In this document: one piece after another, positions 26,423 through 35,530 of the stretch
How positions within the stretch are numbered: the first letter of the stretch is position 1
How the letters are laid out: every line of letters starts with the position of its first letter
Assembly (NCBI RefSeq): GCF_030055425.1
Contig: NZ_JASFYE010000001.1
Span: 1-64,000 of the forward strand
Direction of reading: 5' to 3'
DNA from: Methanothermobacter sp.
Lineage (GTDB): Archaea > Methanobacteriota > Methanobacteria > Methanobacteriales > Methanothermobacteraceae
Length of the DNA stretch: 64,000 nucleotides
Program-made: the position numbers and the translations under genes
The notes under the pieces: generated by a model
Databases searched by the model: none
The model's input: the letters and a program-made list of their open reading frames with translations, nothing else
What the model was told of the DNA's origin: nothing

Positions 26423-27751
26423 TCATGCCTTCTTTCTTATTATCCTCTCAAAGAGCATGGGGGTGAATCTCCTCTGGAGTGCTATGAGCACATGCTGCTG
26501 GAGGGCCTCCTCCATGGTTTCAAGGGTCAATCTGTCCTCACCCTTCCTTATCCTCACGGCCTGGGCTATCTGGGCTATATCCCTTGCATGGGCAAAGGTT
26601 GGCTGGAGGCCCTCGCCTCCCTCGGTCATCGGCCTGTAGACCCTTGCAAATCTTTCAAGGACCTCGGGGTCGTATTCTTCCCCCATTGATTCAAGGTTGC
26701 GCCTGAAGACCTCCACTATCTCATCCACACTGGGTTTTTCAAGGTGTACATGCAGCGGCGCCCTCCTGAGGTGGGCCTCGTCCATTATTGTTATGTCAAG
26801 GTTGGTTGAGAAGGCGGGTATGAAGTGGGTGTGGACGACTATTGGGGACCCCTTAACGTAGATCATGTCCTTCTTGTTCTCCAGTGGGACGATCAGGCGG
26901 TTCAGGAGGGCGTTGTGGTCCTCCTTCTGCCTTCCAAGGTCGTCAATTAGCAGCACTCCACCATTGGCCTTTATTATGGGTGATGTCTCATATACTCCCT
27001 TGTTGGGGTCAAATCTGGTTTCAAGTTTCTCACTTGTAAGTTCGGACCCTGTGAAGACAAATGGGGCGTATATCTTAACCCATCTCGGGTCCTCTGGCTG
27101 TTCAGGGCATGCACGGTGGAAGTCAGGGTCATAGAACTGTATGACCTGTTCACTGAACTCCACATACCTTGGTATGAGCAGCGGGGGCAGAAGGTCTGAC
27201 ATTTTGCTTGTTATGAAGGTTTTACCTGTACCCGGCGGCCCGTAGATGAATAATCCCTTACCACCTATTGCTGCCTCGATGAGTGTCTTCTTTGCGCTTT
27301 CATTTCCCACCACGTCACTGAAGGCCTTATCTATGACCTCCTGGGGGATCATTATCGGGAATCTCCCCTCAAGCTGCCTGCCCATTATTTCAAAGTAGCT
27401 GTCATAGCTTACAGGTGCCATCCCCATGTAGGGGTTCTCCCTGAGGAGTTTATCAGCCTGTTTCCTCCCCTGTTTCTTGATGGTGTAGGTTACACTGGGG
27501 AAGAGGAAGCCCCCGCCTGTGGGGGCGCAGAGCTCATCCTTCTCCATCTCCTTGAGGCACTCCTCGAGTATGTCCACATGGAGACCGGTTATCTCATGTA
27601 TCCTGTTAACCTGTATGCTACCATAGGTTGCTATGATCTTCAGAAGGAGGTTTTTTATGAAGTTAACTGAGAGGTCTATCTCATCCAGTGACTTTGGCTG
27701 TTTGAGCAGCTCAAAGAGTTCCTGCATTTTTTCATCATGGTAGTAATCCAT
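26423..27751 (-). CDS. AAA+ ATPase with N-terminal winged-helix domain
   Basis: A 442-residue cytoplasmic ATPase. The N-terminal about 95 residues (MQELFELLKQPKSLDEIDLS, then IVNRIHEITGLHV-like) resemble a winged helix. The AAA+ core has Walker A GPPGTGKT near residues 174-181, Walker B GGVLLIDDLG near 267, and an arginine-finger-type region with DEAHLRRAPLHVHL. Walker B has Asp-Asp rather than Asp-Glu. Family known in bacteria and archaea, but the partner is unknown to me. Possibly a DNA-linked or secretion-linked ATPase. Confidence 0.65.
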   Translation of the reverse strand: MDYYHDEKMQELFELLKQPKSLDEIDLSVNFIKNLLLKIIATYGSIQVNRIHEITGLHVDILEECLKEMEKDELCAPTGGGFLFPSVTYTIKKQGRKQADKLLRENPYMGMAPVSYDSYFEIMGRQLEGRFPIMIPQEVIDKAFSDVVGNESAKKTLIEAAIGGKGLFIYGPPGTGKTFITSKMSDLLPPLLIPRYVEFSEQVIQFYDPDFHRACPEQPEDPRWVKIYAPFVFTGSELTSEKLETRFDPNKGVYETSPIIKANGGVLLIDDLGRQKEDHNALLNRLIVPLENKKDMIYVKGSPIVVHTHFIPAFSTNLDITIMDEAHLRRAPLHVHLEKPSVDEIVEVFRRNLESMGEEYDPEVLERFARVYRPMTEGGEGLQPTFAHARDIAQIAQAVRIRKGEDRLTLETMEEALQQHVLIALQRRFTPMLFERIIRKKA

Positions 27752-27978
27752 TCAACCACTCCTCACCTAAGAATCTGTCTCTCTGATAATATAATAGGTT
27801 GGGTAACTTAAGCTTTGGCCATCAGTGAATCTGCCGCCGTACATTATGAGGAGCGGTTATGATTGTACCACTGCAGTTATGTCTCGCGTGAAGAGGAATG
27901 CCTCAAAAAAGGAGCTTGTGAACGTTTCACACCTGAGTCATTGCGCTTCAAATACAATTTCAATCGATGCGTGCCCGT
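27752..27978. other. Intergenic region, no gene found
   Basis: 227 bases of mixed composition with no ORF over 20 codons worth noting. I looked for C/D-box RNA signatures on both strands and found only weak matches. It probably contains the promoter of the ATPase gene (AATATAATA near 27788). Confidence 0.35.
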
Positions 27979-28551
27979 TCACACACATATGAATTTCAGT
28001 TCATCGTCCAGTTCAATGTTTATCATATCCCTGTTGAGGTAGATCTCCTGGAGGATATCATCTTCCATGTGGAGGACGTATATGTCAGGCTCGATCTTTT
28101 CCATGAAGTCCTCAAATGTGTTATCTGCGAATTCTGTGAGTTTATCAACCACCGACCCCATCACATTCACCGTGAACTCGTATTCGGCTTCAAGGGGGTC
28201 CACGAATTCAAACACCATGTCCACGTCCAGCCAGCCAGGTTCCTGGAATGCCCTGGAGATTACAATGAAATACTCCTTATCAACTGAGATTGAGTCCCTC
28301 AGGTAGTCCCTCTTCTTTTCATAGATCCACCACATGAATGATCTGTGCGGCTCATGGTACCTCTCCTCTATGGCCTCCCTTACGAAACGGTCCATTAGTT
28401 CAGGGAGTTTCTCAAGGAAGACCGCCTCATAGAGTGTGTTGAAGACGATTATATACTCATCACGGAACCATATCTCCTCTATATGCCTGAGGTACCTCTC
28501 CATGATTGTCTGCTTTTTCTCATTATCCAGTTCAGCCAGTCTCAGAAACAT
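27979..28551 (-). CDS. Acidic conserved hypothetical protein
   Basis: Unrecognised. 190 residues, soluble, acidic and rich in aromatic residues (RSFMWWIYEKKRDYLRD, WLDVDMVFEFVDPLEAEYEF). No known motif, signal peptide or cysteine cluster. Monocistronic, with AT-rich DNA upstream. A cytoplasmic protein of mixed helix and strand is likely. Confidence 0.45.
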   Translation of the reverse strand: MFLRLAELDNEKKQTIMERYLRHIEEIWFRDEYIIVFNTLYEAVFLEKLPELMDRFVREAIEERYHEPHRSFMWWIYEKKRDYLRDSISVDKEYFIVISRAFQEPGWLDVDMVFEFVDPLEAEYEFTVNVMGSVVDKLTEFADNTFEDFMEKIEPDIYVLHMEDDILQEIYLNRDMINIELDDELKFICV

Positions 28552-28763
28552 CCCAAGCCTCCTTTAATTTTTGTGATGGGACCTCCCCACCCACCTGTGT
28601 GCTGCATAACCCCCATAATAAAGGTGAAAAAGTAAATAATTCCCATATATAAGTTTTTTGGTGGATTCAAGCTAATCATGGAACATCAGATGGAACACAG
28701 ATTAACTGCGTTAAACTTACCTATTACGAAGATGACGGTTCTGTAAAAATTTTTACCCCAAAG

Positions 28764-28770
28764 TTATATA
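28764..28770 (+). promoter_or_regulatory. TATA box for zinc-ribbon gene
   Basis: TTATATA preceded by purine-rich bases, about 20-30 bases before the earliest possible starts (GTG 28791, ATG 28800). The position would suit a leaderless transcript or a short leader to the ATG at 28863. Confidence 0.45.
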
Positions 28771-28862
28771 GTAGGGATAGAAGGTGCCAAGTGATTAAGA
28801 TGCCAGAAAGAAAACACCGACCCCATATCAGAGAGGAGAAACTGGATAACATCAGAGGGAAT

Positions 28863-29231
28863 ATGAAAATTGTACGTGTAAACTGCGGGGCAGAGAACCC
28901 AAAGGACAGTAACTTCTGTTCAGGGTGCGGGAGAAACCTCAAGAGGAAAATCTGCGTCCGATGCAGTACCGAAAATGCCGATGATGCGGTATACTGCAGA
29001 AGATGCGGCATGAAACTTGAGGGTGACGTCCCGGAAGGTTACAGCACACTCCCCTGCAGGAACATGGAGGGACTCACAGCACCTGAATTCATAGTTATAC
29101 TCCTATTCTCACCCCTAGCAGGTTTGATAGGATTCCTCATATGGTACGGTGAAAAGCCAAGGAAGGCACGGCAGTCCCTCTCCATAGCCCTGGTGATGTT
29201 CCTCTTTGCCATGATCATATTCCTTTTCTAG
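28863..29231 (+). CDS. Double zinc-ribbon membrane protein
   Basis: A 122-residue protein with two N-terminal zinc-ribbon units, then a hydrophobic C-terminus of two segments (EFIVILLFSPLAGLIGFLI and LSIALVMFLFAMIIFLF). The second ribbon is intact (ICVRC, then YCRRCG). The first ends FCSGCG but begins VRVNCG, lacking the first cysteine of its CxxC pair. The ATG at 28863 has GAGGG upstream and starts exactly at the ribbon; an upstream GTG (28791) or ATG (28800) would add 21-24 basic residues. Confidence 0.6.
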   Translation: MKIVRVNCGAENPKDSNFCSGCGRNLKRKICVRCSTENADDAVYCRRCGMKLEGDVPEGYSTLPCRNMEGLTAPEFIVILLFSPLAGLIGFLIWYGEKPRKARQSLSIALVMFLFAMIIFLF

Positions 29232-29246
29232 GGGCAATCCAAATCA

Positions 29247-29253
29247 TTTTTTT
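29247..29253 (+). terminator. T-run terminator
   Basis: Seven T 15 bases after the zinc-ribbon gene stop and just before the convergent ogt stop codon. Confidence 0.5.
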
Positions 29254-29256
29254 ATC

Positions 29257-29712
29257 CTAAAGGACACCCTCCATTTCAAGGAGCCTCCTCTTAAGATCAC
29301 TGCCCCCCTGGTAACCCCCAGGGCTCCCATCGCTTCTTATAACCCTGTGACATGGGATGATAAGTGGAAAGGGGTTACCTGCCAGTGCCCCTGCCACGCT
29401 CCTTGGACCTCCACCTGCAGACTCTGCGACCTCGGCATAAGAGAGCGTGGAGCCCCTTGGAATGTCAGATACCACAAGGAGGACCCTCCTCTGGTATTCT
29501 GTGCATACCCCCCAGTCAAGTATCGAGAGGTCAAAGCGGACGTCCGCACCATCAAGGAACCTCCATATGGAACCTGTGAGTTCCGCCATGAACCCAGATT
29601 CCTGGCCACTGGAGGTACCATTATCCCCCTCAGATGCAAAGAAGATCCTCTGAACCCTGCCATCTCCACATAAAATAGCAACACATGCAAGTGGATGCCT
29701 CAGAATATACAT
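29257..29712 (-). CDS. ogt: Methylated-DNA-protein cysteine methyltransferase
   Basis: Repairs O6-alkylguanine by transferring the alkyl group to its own cysteine. The C-terminal core has the active-site IIPCHRVI, then SPGGYQGGSDLKRRLLEM, and an upstream RGSTLSYAEVAESAG helix-turn-helix. 151 residues including a short N-terminal domain. Its 5' end overlaps the leader of the divergent histidine kinase gene. Confidence 0.93.
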   Translation of the reverse strand: MYILRHPLACVAILCGDGRVQRIFFASEGDNGTSSGQESGFMAELTGSIWRFLDGADVRFDLSILDWGVCTEYQRRVLLVVSDIPRGSTLSYAEVAESAGGGPRSVAGALAGNPFPLIIPCHRVIRSDGSPGGYQGGSDLKRRLLEMEGVL

Positions 29713-29760
29713 ACACTTAAATGTTCTGCTGTTAGTAATGTATTAATATGGGGGTGTTCT

Positions 29761-32007
29761 ATGGACAGAAGCCTCAAGATATTCATCGCGGCCATGATCA
29801 TTCTTTCGGTTATATCACAGTTTTCAGTCTTCAAAAATGACATTGTATCCCTGATAACAGTAATAACAAACCTTGCAGCGTTTTTGGGGCTTATATACGC
29901 CAGCATCTACGCCAGAAAGGTCTATCCCCACCTATACCTCACCCTGATACTTTTATCCGCTGGCCAGTTCTTTTCATTCCTCGGTGACCTTACCTGGTTC
30001 ATACTTGAGAGCATACTCCTCCAGAGCCCATTCCCCTCAACTGCAGACGTATTTTACCTGATATACTATCCCCTATTCGCAGCCGGAATCTTCAGTATAC
30101 CTGTAAGGAGGTATTCCGACCTCAGATCAATCACAGATCTCATGATAATCCTTATAGCATCCCTATCGGCGGCCTGGGTCTTCCTTGTTAAGCCAACAGT
30201 TCTTGCAGGAGGGGATCTCCTGGAGGTCGCTGTCTCAACACTCTACACCATCGGTGACCTCATCATAATTTTCATGCTCATGGATCTGATCATAAACAAG
30301 CTTGGCAAATTCCGCTCAAAAACACTTCATATATTCCTCATGAGCGTCATCGTTCTTATCATTGCGGATATATCATTCGTCTACCAGAACCTTCTCGGAT
30401 CTTTGTCTGGAGGTCTGCAGGACCTCCTCTGGCCTCTGAGTTACCTGTTACTCCTGGTTGCGGTGGACGAGTTCTTCAGGGAGGACTGGTCAAAAGCAGT
30501 CTATGTTGAGAGAAAGCTCTCAATTATCACACACCTACCCCACATATTTATAGTGCTCTTCTACCTTTTAACAGTATACAGCATCCTTGAAATTGGTGTT
30601 TATCACTCTAATGAACTCATCCTATCCCTTGGGGTGATCATAGTACTCTTTGTCTTAAGACAGCACCTCTCCATGAGGGAAAACCTCACCCTTCTAAATG
30701 AGGTTGAGAATGAAAGGAAACGGACTGAGAATTACCTTGAGGTGGCAGGCTCCCTCATAATGGTGCTGGACGCCAGGAACCGGGTGAAACTCATAAACAG
30801 GAGGGGTCTTGAAATCCTTGAATGTGAACGTGGGGAAGTTGAGGGTAAAAACTGGTTCATGGTCTTCGTACCTCCTGAGGACCGTGAGTGGCGTGAGGAA
30901 CTCTACAACAGCAAGATCAGTTCAGGTGAGTATGGTTACCACCTGACAGGAAATATAATAACCTGTAATGGTAAGAAAAAGACCGTTGCATGGCATGTCA
31001 GGTTTCTGAGGGAAAATGGTGAGTTCACCGGGAGCATAATTTCAGGTGAGGATATAACAGAGATTCAGAAGGCCAGAAAAGCCCTTGAGATGAGTGAGAA
31101 GAGATACCGGGAGATATTCGAACTGGCGCCGAGTCCAATAATCTCACTGGGAGAGGACCTCACCATAAGGGACTGTAACAACCGGGCGGAATCCGTTCTG
31201 GGCTACCAGAAGGAGGATCTTGAGGGAAGAAACCTCAGAGAACTCATACACCCGGAGGATTCAGAGGAAGAGGTTGAGGGAAGCCGGCGCCTCCTCAAAG
31301 CCGATGGTGAAATCATATATGCAAACCTCAAGCTTACACATGTTGGAGATGAACTCATCCTCATAGTGGAGGACCAGACCGATATAATCAGGTCCCTCAG
31401 GGAGAAGGAGCTACTGCTCCGGGAGATACACCACCGTGTCAAGAACAACCTCCAGATAATCTCAAGCCTCCTCAGCATACAGGAGCGCAAGGTGGAATCA
31501 GAGGAACTCTCAAGGGTCCTCCGGGAGAGCCGTGACCGTATAAGGTCCATTGCCCTTGTCCACGAGCACCTCTACCGCTCAACAGACCTCACAAACATAA
31601 GGATAAGGGACTACCTCATGAACCTTATCTCAAAGATAAGCCAGGGGCAGGTGGAGAAGGGCTCTATCATGATCGAGACAGATATAGAGGACCTTGAATT
31701 CAACCTTGAGACAAGCCTCCCTGTTGGACTCATAGTAAATGAACTCGTCACCAATTCACTGGAACACTCCGGTGCAGAGAACATCAAAGTGGAGTTAAGG
31801 GACCTCAATGGATGCTTTGAACTCGTGGTCTCAGATGATGGGAGGGGAGTTGAGTCCCCAGAGGTGCTTGAGGGATCAGGTAATATGGGATGGTACCTTG
31901 TAAGGGCCCTTTCAGACCAGCTTGACGCCGACATGAACATTGAAACAGGAGATGGTTTAACCGTCACCCTCAGGTTCAGGGAACTGGGATACACAGAAAG
32001 ATACTGA
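29761..32007 (+). CDS. Membrane-bound PAS-PAS sensor histidine kinase (HisKA_2 type)
   Basis: A 748-residue sensor. The first about 310 residues contain roughly nine to ten hydrophobic helices (for example IFIAAMIILSVISQF and LILSLGVIIVLFVLR). A coiled linker is followed by PAS 1 (YLEVAGSLIMVLDARNRVKL, about 320-440) and PAS 2 (YREIFELAPSPIISLGEDL, about 450-550). The phospho-acceptor His lies in LLREIHHRVKNNLQIISSL near 556, typical of HisKA_2. The ATPase domain has NELVTNSLEHSG and VSDDGRGV. The ATG at 29761 is chosen; no response regulator gene is adjacent. Confidence 0.88.
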   Translation: MDRSLKIFIAAMIILSVISQFSVFKNDIVSLITVITNLAAFLGLIYASIYARKVYPHLYLTLILLSAGQFFSFLGDLTWFILESILLQSPFPSTADVFYLIYYPLFAAGIFSIPVRRYSDLRSITDLMIILIASLSAAWVFLVKPTVLAGGDLLEVAVSTLYTIGDLIIIFMLMDLIINKLGKFRSKTLHIFLMSVIVLIIADISFVYQNLLGSLSGGLQDLLWPLSYLLLLVAVDEFFREDWSKAVYVERKLSIITHLPHIFIVLFYLLTVYSILEIGVYHSNELILSLGVIIVLFVLRQHLSMRENLTLLNEVENERKRTENYLEVAGSLIMVLDARNRVKLINRRGLEILECERGEVEGKNWFMVFVPPEDREWREELYNSKISSGEYGYHLTGNIITCNGKKKTVAWHVRFLRENGEFTGSIISGEDITEIQKARKALEMSEKRYREIFELAPSPIISLGEDLTIRDCNNRAESVLGYQKEDLEGRNLRELIHPEDSEEEVEGSRRLLKADGEIIYANLKLTHVGDELILIVEDQTDIIRSLREKELLLREIHHRVKNNLQIISSLLSIQERKVESEELSRVLRESRDRIRSIALVHEHLYRSTDLTNIRIRDYLMNLISKISQGQVEKGSIMIETDIEDLEFNLETSLPVGLIVNELVTNSLEHSGAENIKVELRDLNGCFELVVSDDGRGVESPEVLEGSGNMGWYLVRALSDQLDADMNIETGDGLTVTLRFRELGYTERY

Positions 32008-32051
32008 TACAGTAAAGAAACGATTAAAACTCCACACAGAAAAGGGGTATC

Positions 32052-32981
32052 ATGAAGTTTCGAATAACAGACAGGATTCCATCAGCCACCCCCGATATGC
32101 CCACGGCTGATGTCCTCAGAAATGTAGGGGAAAAGGTTGGGGAATATGACAGCATAGACTACGTCTACATCCTTGAGGATGGTAAACTTCTGGGTGTCGC
32201 ATCCATAAGGGAATTATTGTCCGCCGATGGAAAACTCGGTGACATTATGAAGAGGGATATTATATCATTAACCCCTGAAGATGACCCGTTTGATATACCC
32301 TACCTGGCACTTTCACATGGAATTAAGGCCATACCCGTGGTTGACCATGAGGGCAGATTCAGGGGTGTGGTGACCCATGATGAGATCATAAGGATACTGA
32401 AGATGGAGGCCGACCGGGACATCCTGCACTTCGGGGGAGTATTCCACAGGGTCATCGACCAGGACCCCGGGGCACTGAACATGGTGAGGTCAAGGGTACC
32501 CTGGCTGGTGGTGGGGGTCATAGGCGGTACCATAACAGCAGCCCTCATAGGGAGCTTTGAGGACCTCCTATCAGAGTTCATAGCACTGGCATCATTCATA
32601 CCCATAATGGTTTACATGAGTGACGCCGTCGGAACCCAGTCAGAGGCCCTTATAATACGTAAGATCGCTGTGGACCCATCAATGAGACCCCTACTCTATA
32701 TCAGAAGGGAGGTTATGGTGGCAGCAGGGATAGGGGCTCTCTCATCTGCCTTCGCCGGTTTGATGGCGGGTCTTACAAGGATGAACCCTTCACTGGGGTT
32801 GATCGTTTTCATATCAATGTTTTTCAGTGTTCTTGCAGCTGTTTTCATTTCCACCGCATCCCCCCTGGTATTCCGGAGGCTCGGCTTCGACCCGGCGGTT
32901 GCAACAGGTCCCCTTGCAACCATACTCAGTGACTTCACAACAACACTGATATACCTGAGTGTTGCATCATCACTCCTCTAA
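32052..32981 (+). CDS. CBS-pair MgtE-like magnesium transporter
   Basis: A 309-residue membrane protein. Residues about 15-120 form two CBS domains (SIRELLSADGKLGDIMKRDI, then SHGIKAIPVVDHEGRF), which sense nucleotides or Mg. The C-terminal half has five or so membrane helices including MVYMSDAVGTQSEALIIR and ASPLVFRRLGFDPAVATGPL, the MgtE pore motifs. Lacks the N-terminal MgtE superhelical domain. Probably a divalent cation channel. Confidence 0.83.
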   Translation: MKFRITDRIPSATPDMPTADVLRNVGEKVGEYDSIDYVYILEDGKLLGVASIRELLSADGKLGDIMKRDIISLTPEDDPFDIPYLALSHGIKAIPVVDHEGRFRGVVTHDEIIRILKMEADRDILHFGGVFHRVIDQDPGALNMVRSRVPWLVVGVIGGTITAALIGSFEDLLSEFIALASFIPIMVYMSDAVGTQSEALIIRKIAVDPSMRPLLYIRREVMVAAGIGALSSAFAGLMAGLTRMNPSLGLIVFISMFFSVLAAVFISTASPLVFRRLGFDPAVATGPLATILSDFTTTLIYLSVASSLL

Positions 32982-33046
32982 CTAGTAGGGTGTCGAAGGT
33001 GGAGGAGTTATGCCAGCATCATCACTTCTGTAACAGGAGGCCTTTC

Positions 33047-33433
33047 ATGGATCATGAAGAGAAAATTGAAGAACTGAAGTTTGAGATAAAGGAGAAGGAT
33101 AAAAGGATAAGGGAACTTGAACTGAAGCTCGCTGAGTGCAGGGGACGTGTTGATGAGCTGAGGTCCGAGAAGTCAGAACTGCAGGAGGAGGTCAACAGGC
33201 TCCAAGTCATGAAGCTTGACCTCAAGCTCAGGAACATCCAGGAACTCGAGGATGAGAACAACCGCCTCAAGCACAGGATAGAGATAACCAAGGGCCTCCT
33301 CGACGATGCCCGGGAAAGAATTGAGGTTCTTGAGGGCGTTGTGGACGAGTTTCTGAATCAGGGTTTAACCGGGAGGTTGAGGGGCAGGGAACCTGAAGGT
33401 CTCATCTACTACAGAAAGAGGTTTGGGGACTGA
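33047..33433 (+). CDS. Coiled-coil hypothetical protein
   Basis: 128 residues, almost wholly heptad-like (EKIEELKFEIKEKDKRIREL and on to about residue 100), with a short C-terminal tail (GREPEGLIYYRKRFGD). No enzyme motif. The ATG at 33047 is chosen; an earlier in-frame GTG at 32990 follows the transporter gene by 8 bases and would add a Cys/His-rich 19 residues (LCQHHHFCNRR), which cannot be excluded. Confidence 0.5.
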   Translation: MDHEEKIEELKFEIKEKDKRIRELELKLAECRGRVDELRSEKSELQEEVNRLQVMKLDLKLRNIQELEDENNRLKHRIEITKGLLDDARERIEVLEGVVDEFLNQGLTGRLRGREPEGLIYYRKRFGD

Positions 33434-33567
33434 AAAACGGCCGATAAGGATTGAAAATCATTCAACCATTAAATGCGCCTTCATTAATTTTTTTCATAAT
33501 TTCAATGAAAAGATGTATATCCACCATGCAACATAATCTATACATCAGATGTTAGGAGTGATCAATA

Positions 33568-34428
33568 ATGGAACCATATGGTGGAGGAGATGGCCGCGTA
33601 AGGTGGGTGACACCGGCGTGGCTCATGGAGAACCTTGAGGACGTTGCAGTAATCGACTGCCAGCCCAACATCCACGACTACATACTTGAGCACATACCAG
33701 GGGCAGTGTACCTAAACGAGGGCCTTTTCAGGGAGCCCCGTGGTATTGCACCCGCAATGTACATCCCTAAGGACGCCGCAGAATCGATATTCAGACAGGC
33801 AGGTGTTGAAAACAAGCCAACCGTTGTATACACCGCCACCGGCGGAGTCAAGGGATGGGGTGACGGACTTGAGCAGACAATGGTTGCCTACAGCCTTGCA
33901 AGGTTCGGACATGAAGAGGTCCTTGTACTGAACGGGGGACTTGCAGAGTGGAAGAAAGCCGGGGGAGAGGTGACAAAGGTCTTCCCTGAGGTGGAGGAAT
34001 CAGATTTTACTGTTAAAGAGCAGGAGGACTTCTACATAGAGTACCCTGAGTTCAAAACTATAAAGGACGATGATGACGTCCTGGTACTTGATGCAAGACC
34101 CCCTGAGGTCTATGAGGGTCAGGGACCCTGGATAAAACCCGGGCACATCCCCGGTGCGGTTAACCTCCCATGGGCCAGCCTCATGGACGATGAAAACAAA
34201 ACACTTCTGAAACCAGAGGATGAAATAAGGGAAATAGTGGAGTCTGTGGGGGCAACACCCGATAAGAAGATCATCTGCAGCTGTGGAACCGGAAGGGAGG
34301 CCACCAACGAGTTCCTGCTTTTCAAGTGGTACCTTGGATACCCTGATGTGAGGATATATGAGGGTTCATTCACCGAGTGGACCCAGATAGAGGACAACCC
34401 AACGGTAACGGGCCCCAACCCATACTGA
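33568..34428 (+). CDS. Two-domain rhodanese-type sulfurtransferase
   Basis: 286 residues with two rhodanese domains. In the C-terminal one the active-site loop is [10 protein letters not shown], Cys present, so it can carry a persulfide. In the N-terminal domain the matching loop reads [10 protein letters not shown], without Cys, as usual for the inactive half of tandem rhodaneses. Probable thiosulfate or 3-mercaptopyruvate sulfurtransferase; cytoplasmic. ATG after GGAGTG; monocistronic with a T-run downstream. Confidence 0.88.
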   Translation: MEPYGGGDGRVRWVTPAWLMENLEDVAVIDCQPNIHDYILEHIPGAVYLNEGLFREPRGIAPAMYIPKDAAESIFRQAGVENKPTVVYTATGGVKGWGDGLEQTMVAYSLARFGHEEVLVLNGGLAEWKKAGGEVTKVFPEVEESDFTVKEQEDFYIEYPEFKTIKDDDDVLVLDARPPEVYEGQGPWIKPGHIPGAVNLPWASLMDDENKTLLKPEDEIREIVESVGATPDKKIICSCGTGREATNEFLLFKWYLGYPDVRIYEGSFTEWTQIEDNPTVTGPNPY

Positions 34429-34442
34429 AACCCTCAAATTCC

Positions 34443-34450
34443 TTTTTTTT
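34443..34450 (+). terminator. T-run terminator after sulfurtransferase
   Basis: Eight T followed by GTTTT, 15 bases after the stop codon and just before the convergent CPBP gene's stop. Confidence 0.6.
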
Positions 34451-34453
34451 GTT

Positions 34454-35269
34454 TTAAGTGAAGTCTGTTTTAAGCTCTGATCCTGCAAAGAGGAGCACCG
34501 CCAGGGCTGCGGATACATTGAGTATCATTAGGAACACTCCCCCTGCGATGGTTGACTGGACAGGGAAGAGGAAGTAGGAGAGGTTACCTGTTGTGTGGAT
34601 TATCATGGCAGCCAGTATGCTCCCTGTTGAGTTGTAAACCCAGGTGTATATCACCGAGGCAGATATTATGAGGATCATGAAGCTCCAGAAGGGTACCTGT
34701 GACTGTATACTGCCCTGTATAAAGAACAGGGGTATGTGCCAGAGGCCCCAGATGATCCCAATTATTATTGCCGCATAGATGGGGGAGTGACTCTCCTGGA
34801 GCCTTGGAAGTGCATACCCCCTCCACCCGAATTCCTCCTGCAGGGGACCTCCAAGGAAGAATATGTAGAGGAACACCATGGGGACAAGCAGAGGGTTGGA
34901 GGTCCAGTAGAGGAAGGGCTGTGGGTCACCCCAGAGGACACCCAGGTAAAGTGAAAGAGCCGTGATAGCCGGGAAGAGGAGGAGGATTATGGCCCACCAG
35001 ATCCTCGGGAAATCACGTTTAATTCCCTTCTTCAGAAATGCGACAAGCTCATCCCGCCCCCCGTACCTGTAGGTCAGGATAATTGCAGCAAGGGTCGGCC
35101 CAAAGGCTGCAGGGTTATAGGGGCTTCTGAGAAAGGACTGAATGGGTTCAGGGAATGTGAAGCCATTTGAGATCATTGCAACCGGTATCCAGAGTATCCA
35201 TGAAAACAGAAAGGCTACCATTAAAAAGTCCGATATACGCTCACTCTTCAATGCAATCTCCTCCTGCAC
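34454..35269 (-). CDS. CPBP-family intramembrane metalloprotease
   Basis: A 271-residue protein of about eight membrane helices with the CPBP/CAAX protease motifs: PLQEEFGWRGYALPRL (Glu-Glu and Arg), GLWHIPLFF (His) and HTTGNLSYF (His/Asn). Substrate unknown; members process membrane proteins or act in bacteriocin immunity and prenyl-protein maturation. Its start overlaps the end of the upstream mini-GerW-like gene by about 29 bases, so it is probably translated from the same message. Confidence 0.83.
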   Translation of the reverse strand: MQEEIALKSERISDFLMVAFLFSWILWIPVAMISNGFTFPEPIQSFLRSPYNPAAFGPTLAAIILTYRYGGRDELVAFLKKGIKRDFPRIWWAIILLLFPAITALSLYLGVLWGDPQPFLYWTSNPLLVPMVFLYIFFLGGPLQEEFGWRGYALPRLQESHSPIYAAIIIGIIWGLWHIPLFFIQGSIQSQVPFWSFMILIISASVIYTWVYNSTGSILAAMIIHTTGNLSYFLFPVQSTIAGGVFLMILNVSAALAVLLFAGSELKTDFT

Positions 35270-35459
35270 TTAAAATGTCATCCATTAACAGAACAGGGTA
35301 TCTCAGATCATCCTCAATAACGATACACATTATAGGTTCCACTGAGACGGCATTTATAGTTTTTCCGGTTAAAGCAAAGGTTAACCTGAATACAGGTACA
35401 ATAACCCTTCCACCCACGTTCAGGGCCTCAGCCGAATACGTGAAATCAACAATCTTCAT
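35241..35459 (-). CDS. Minimal GerW/YtfJ-like protein
   Basis: 72 residues. I see a match in pattern to the GerW-type protein two genes upstream: GGRVIVPVFRLTFAL here against EDKVLIPLMKMGVGF there, and EPIMCIVIEDD against EPVAMIVLLKG. The glycine/serine linker that separates these strands in the larger protein is replaced by a short TGKTINAVSV. The ATG at 35459 (MKIVDFTYSAEALN) is chosen. It is the third gene of the GerW-DUF2953 cluster. The relation is inferred by eye. Confidence 0.5.
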   Translation of the reverse strand: MKIVDFTYSAEALNVGGRVIVPVFRLTFALTGKTINAVSVEPIMCIVIEDDLRYPVLLMDDILSAGGDCIEE

Positions 35460-35530
35460 TGAACACCACCACACGAAATTTCTGGAAACCAACAAAGCAA
35501 TCAAAAATCCGCATAAATCTCACAAGTTCA

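Noticed and set aside
27752-27978. C/D-box small RNA in the intergenic region
   Set aside because: Only weak box-like matches with wrong spacing; no clear C and D pair.
27967-28287. Plus-strand ORF of 106 codons
   Set aside because: Shadow of the acidic hypothetical gene on the minus strand.
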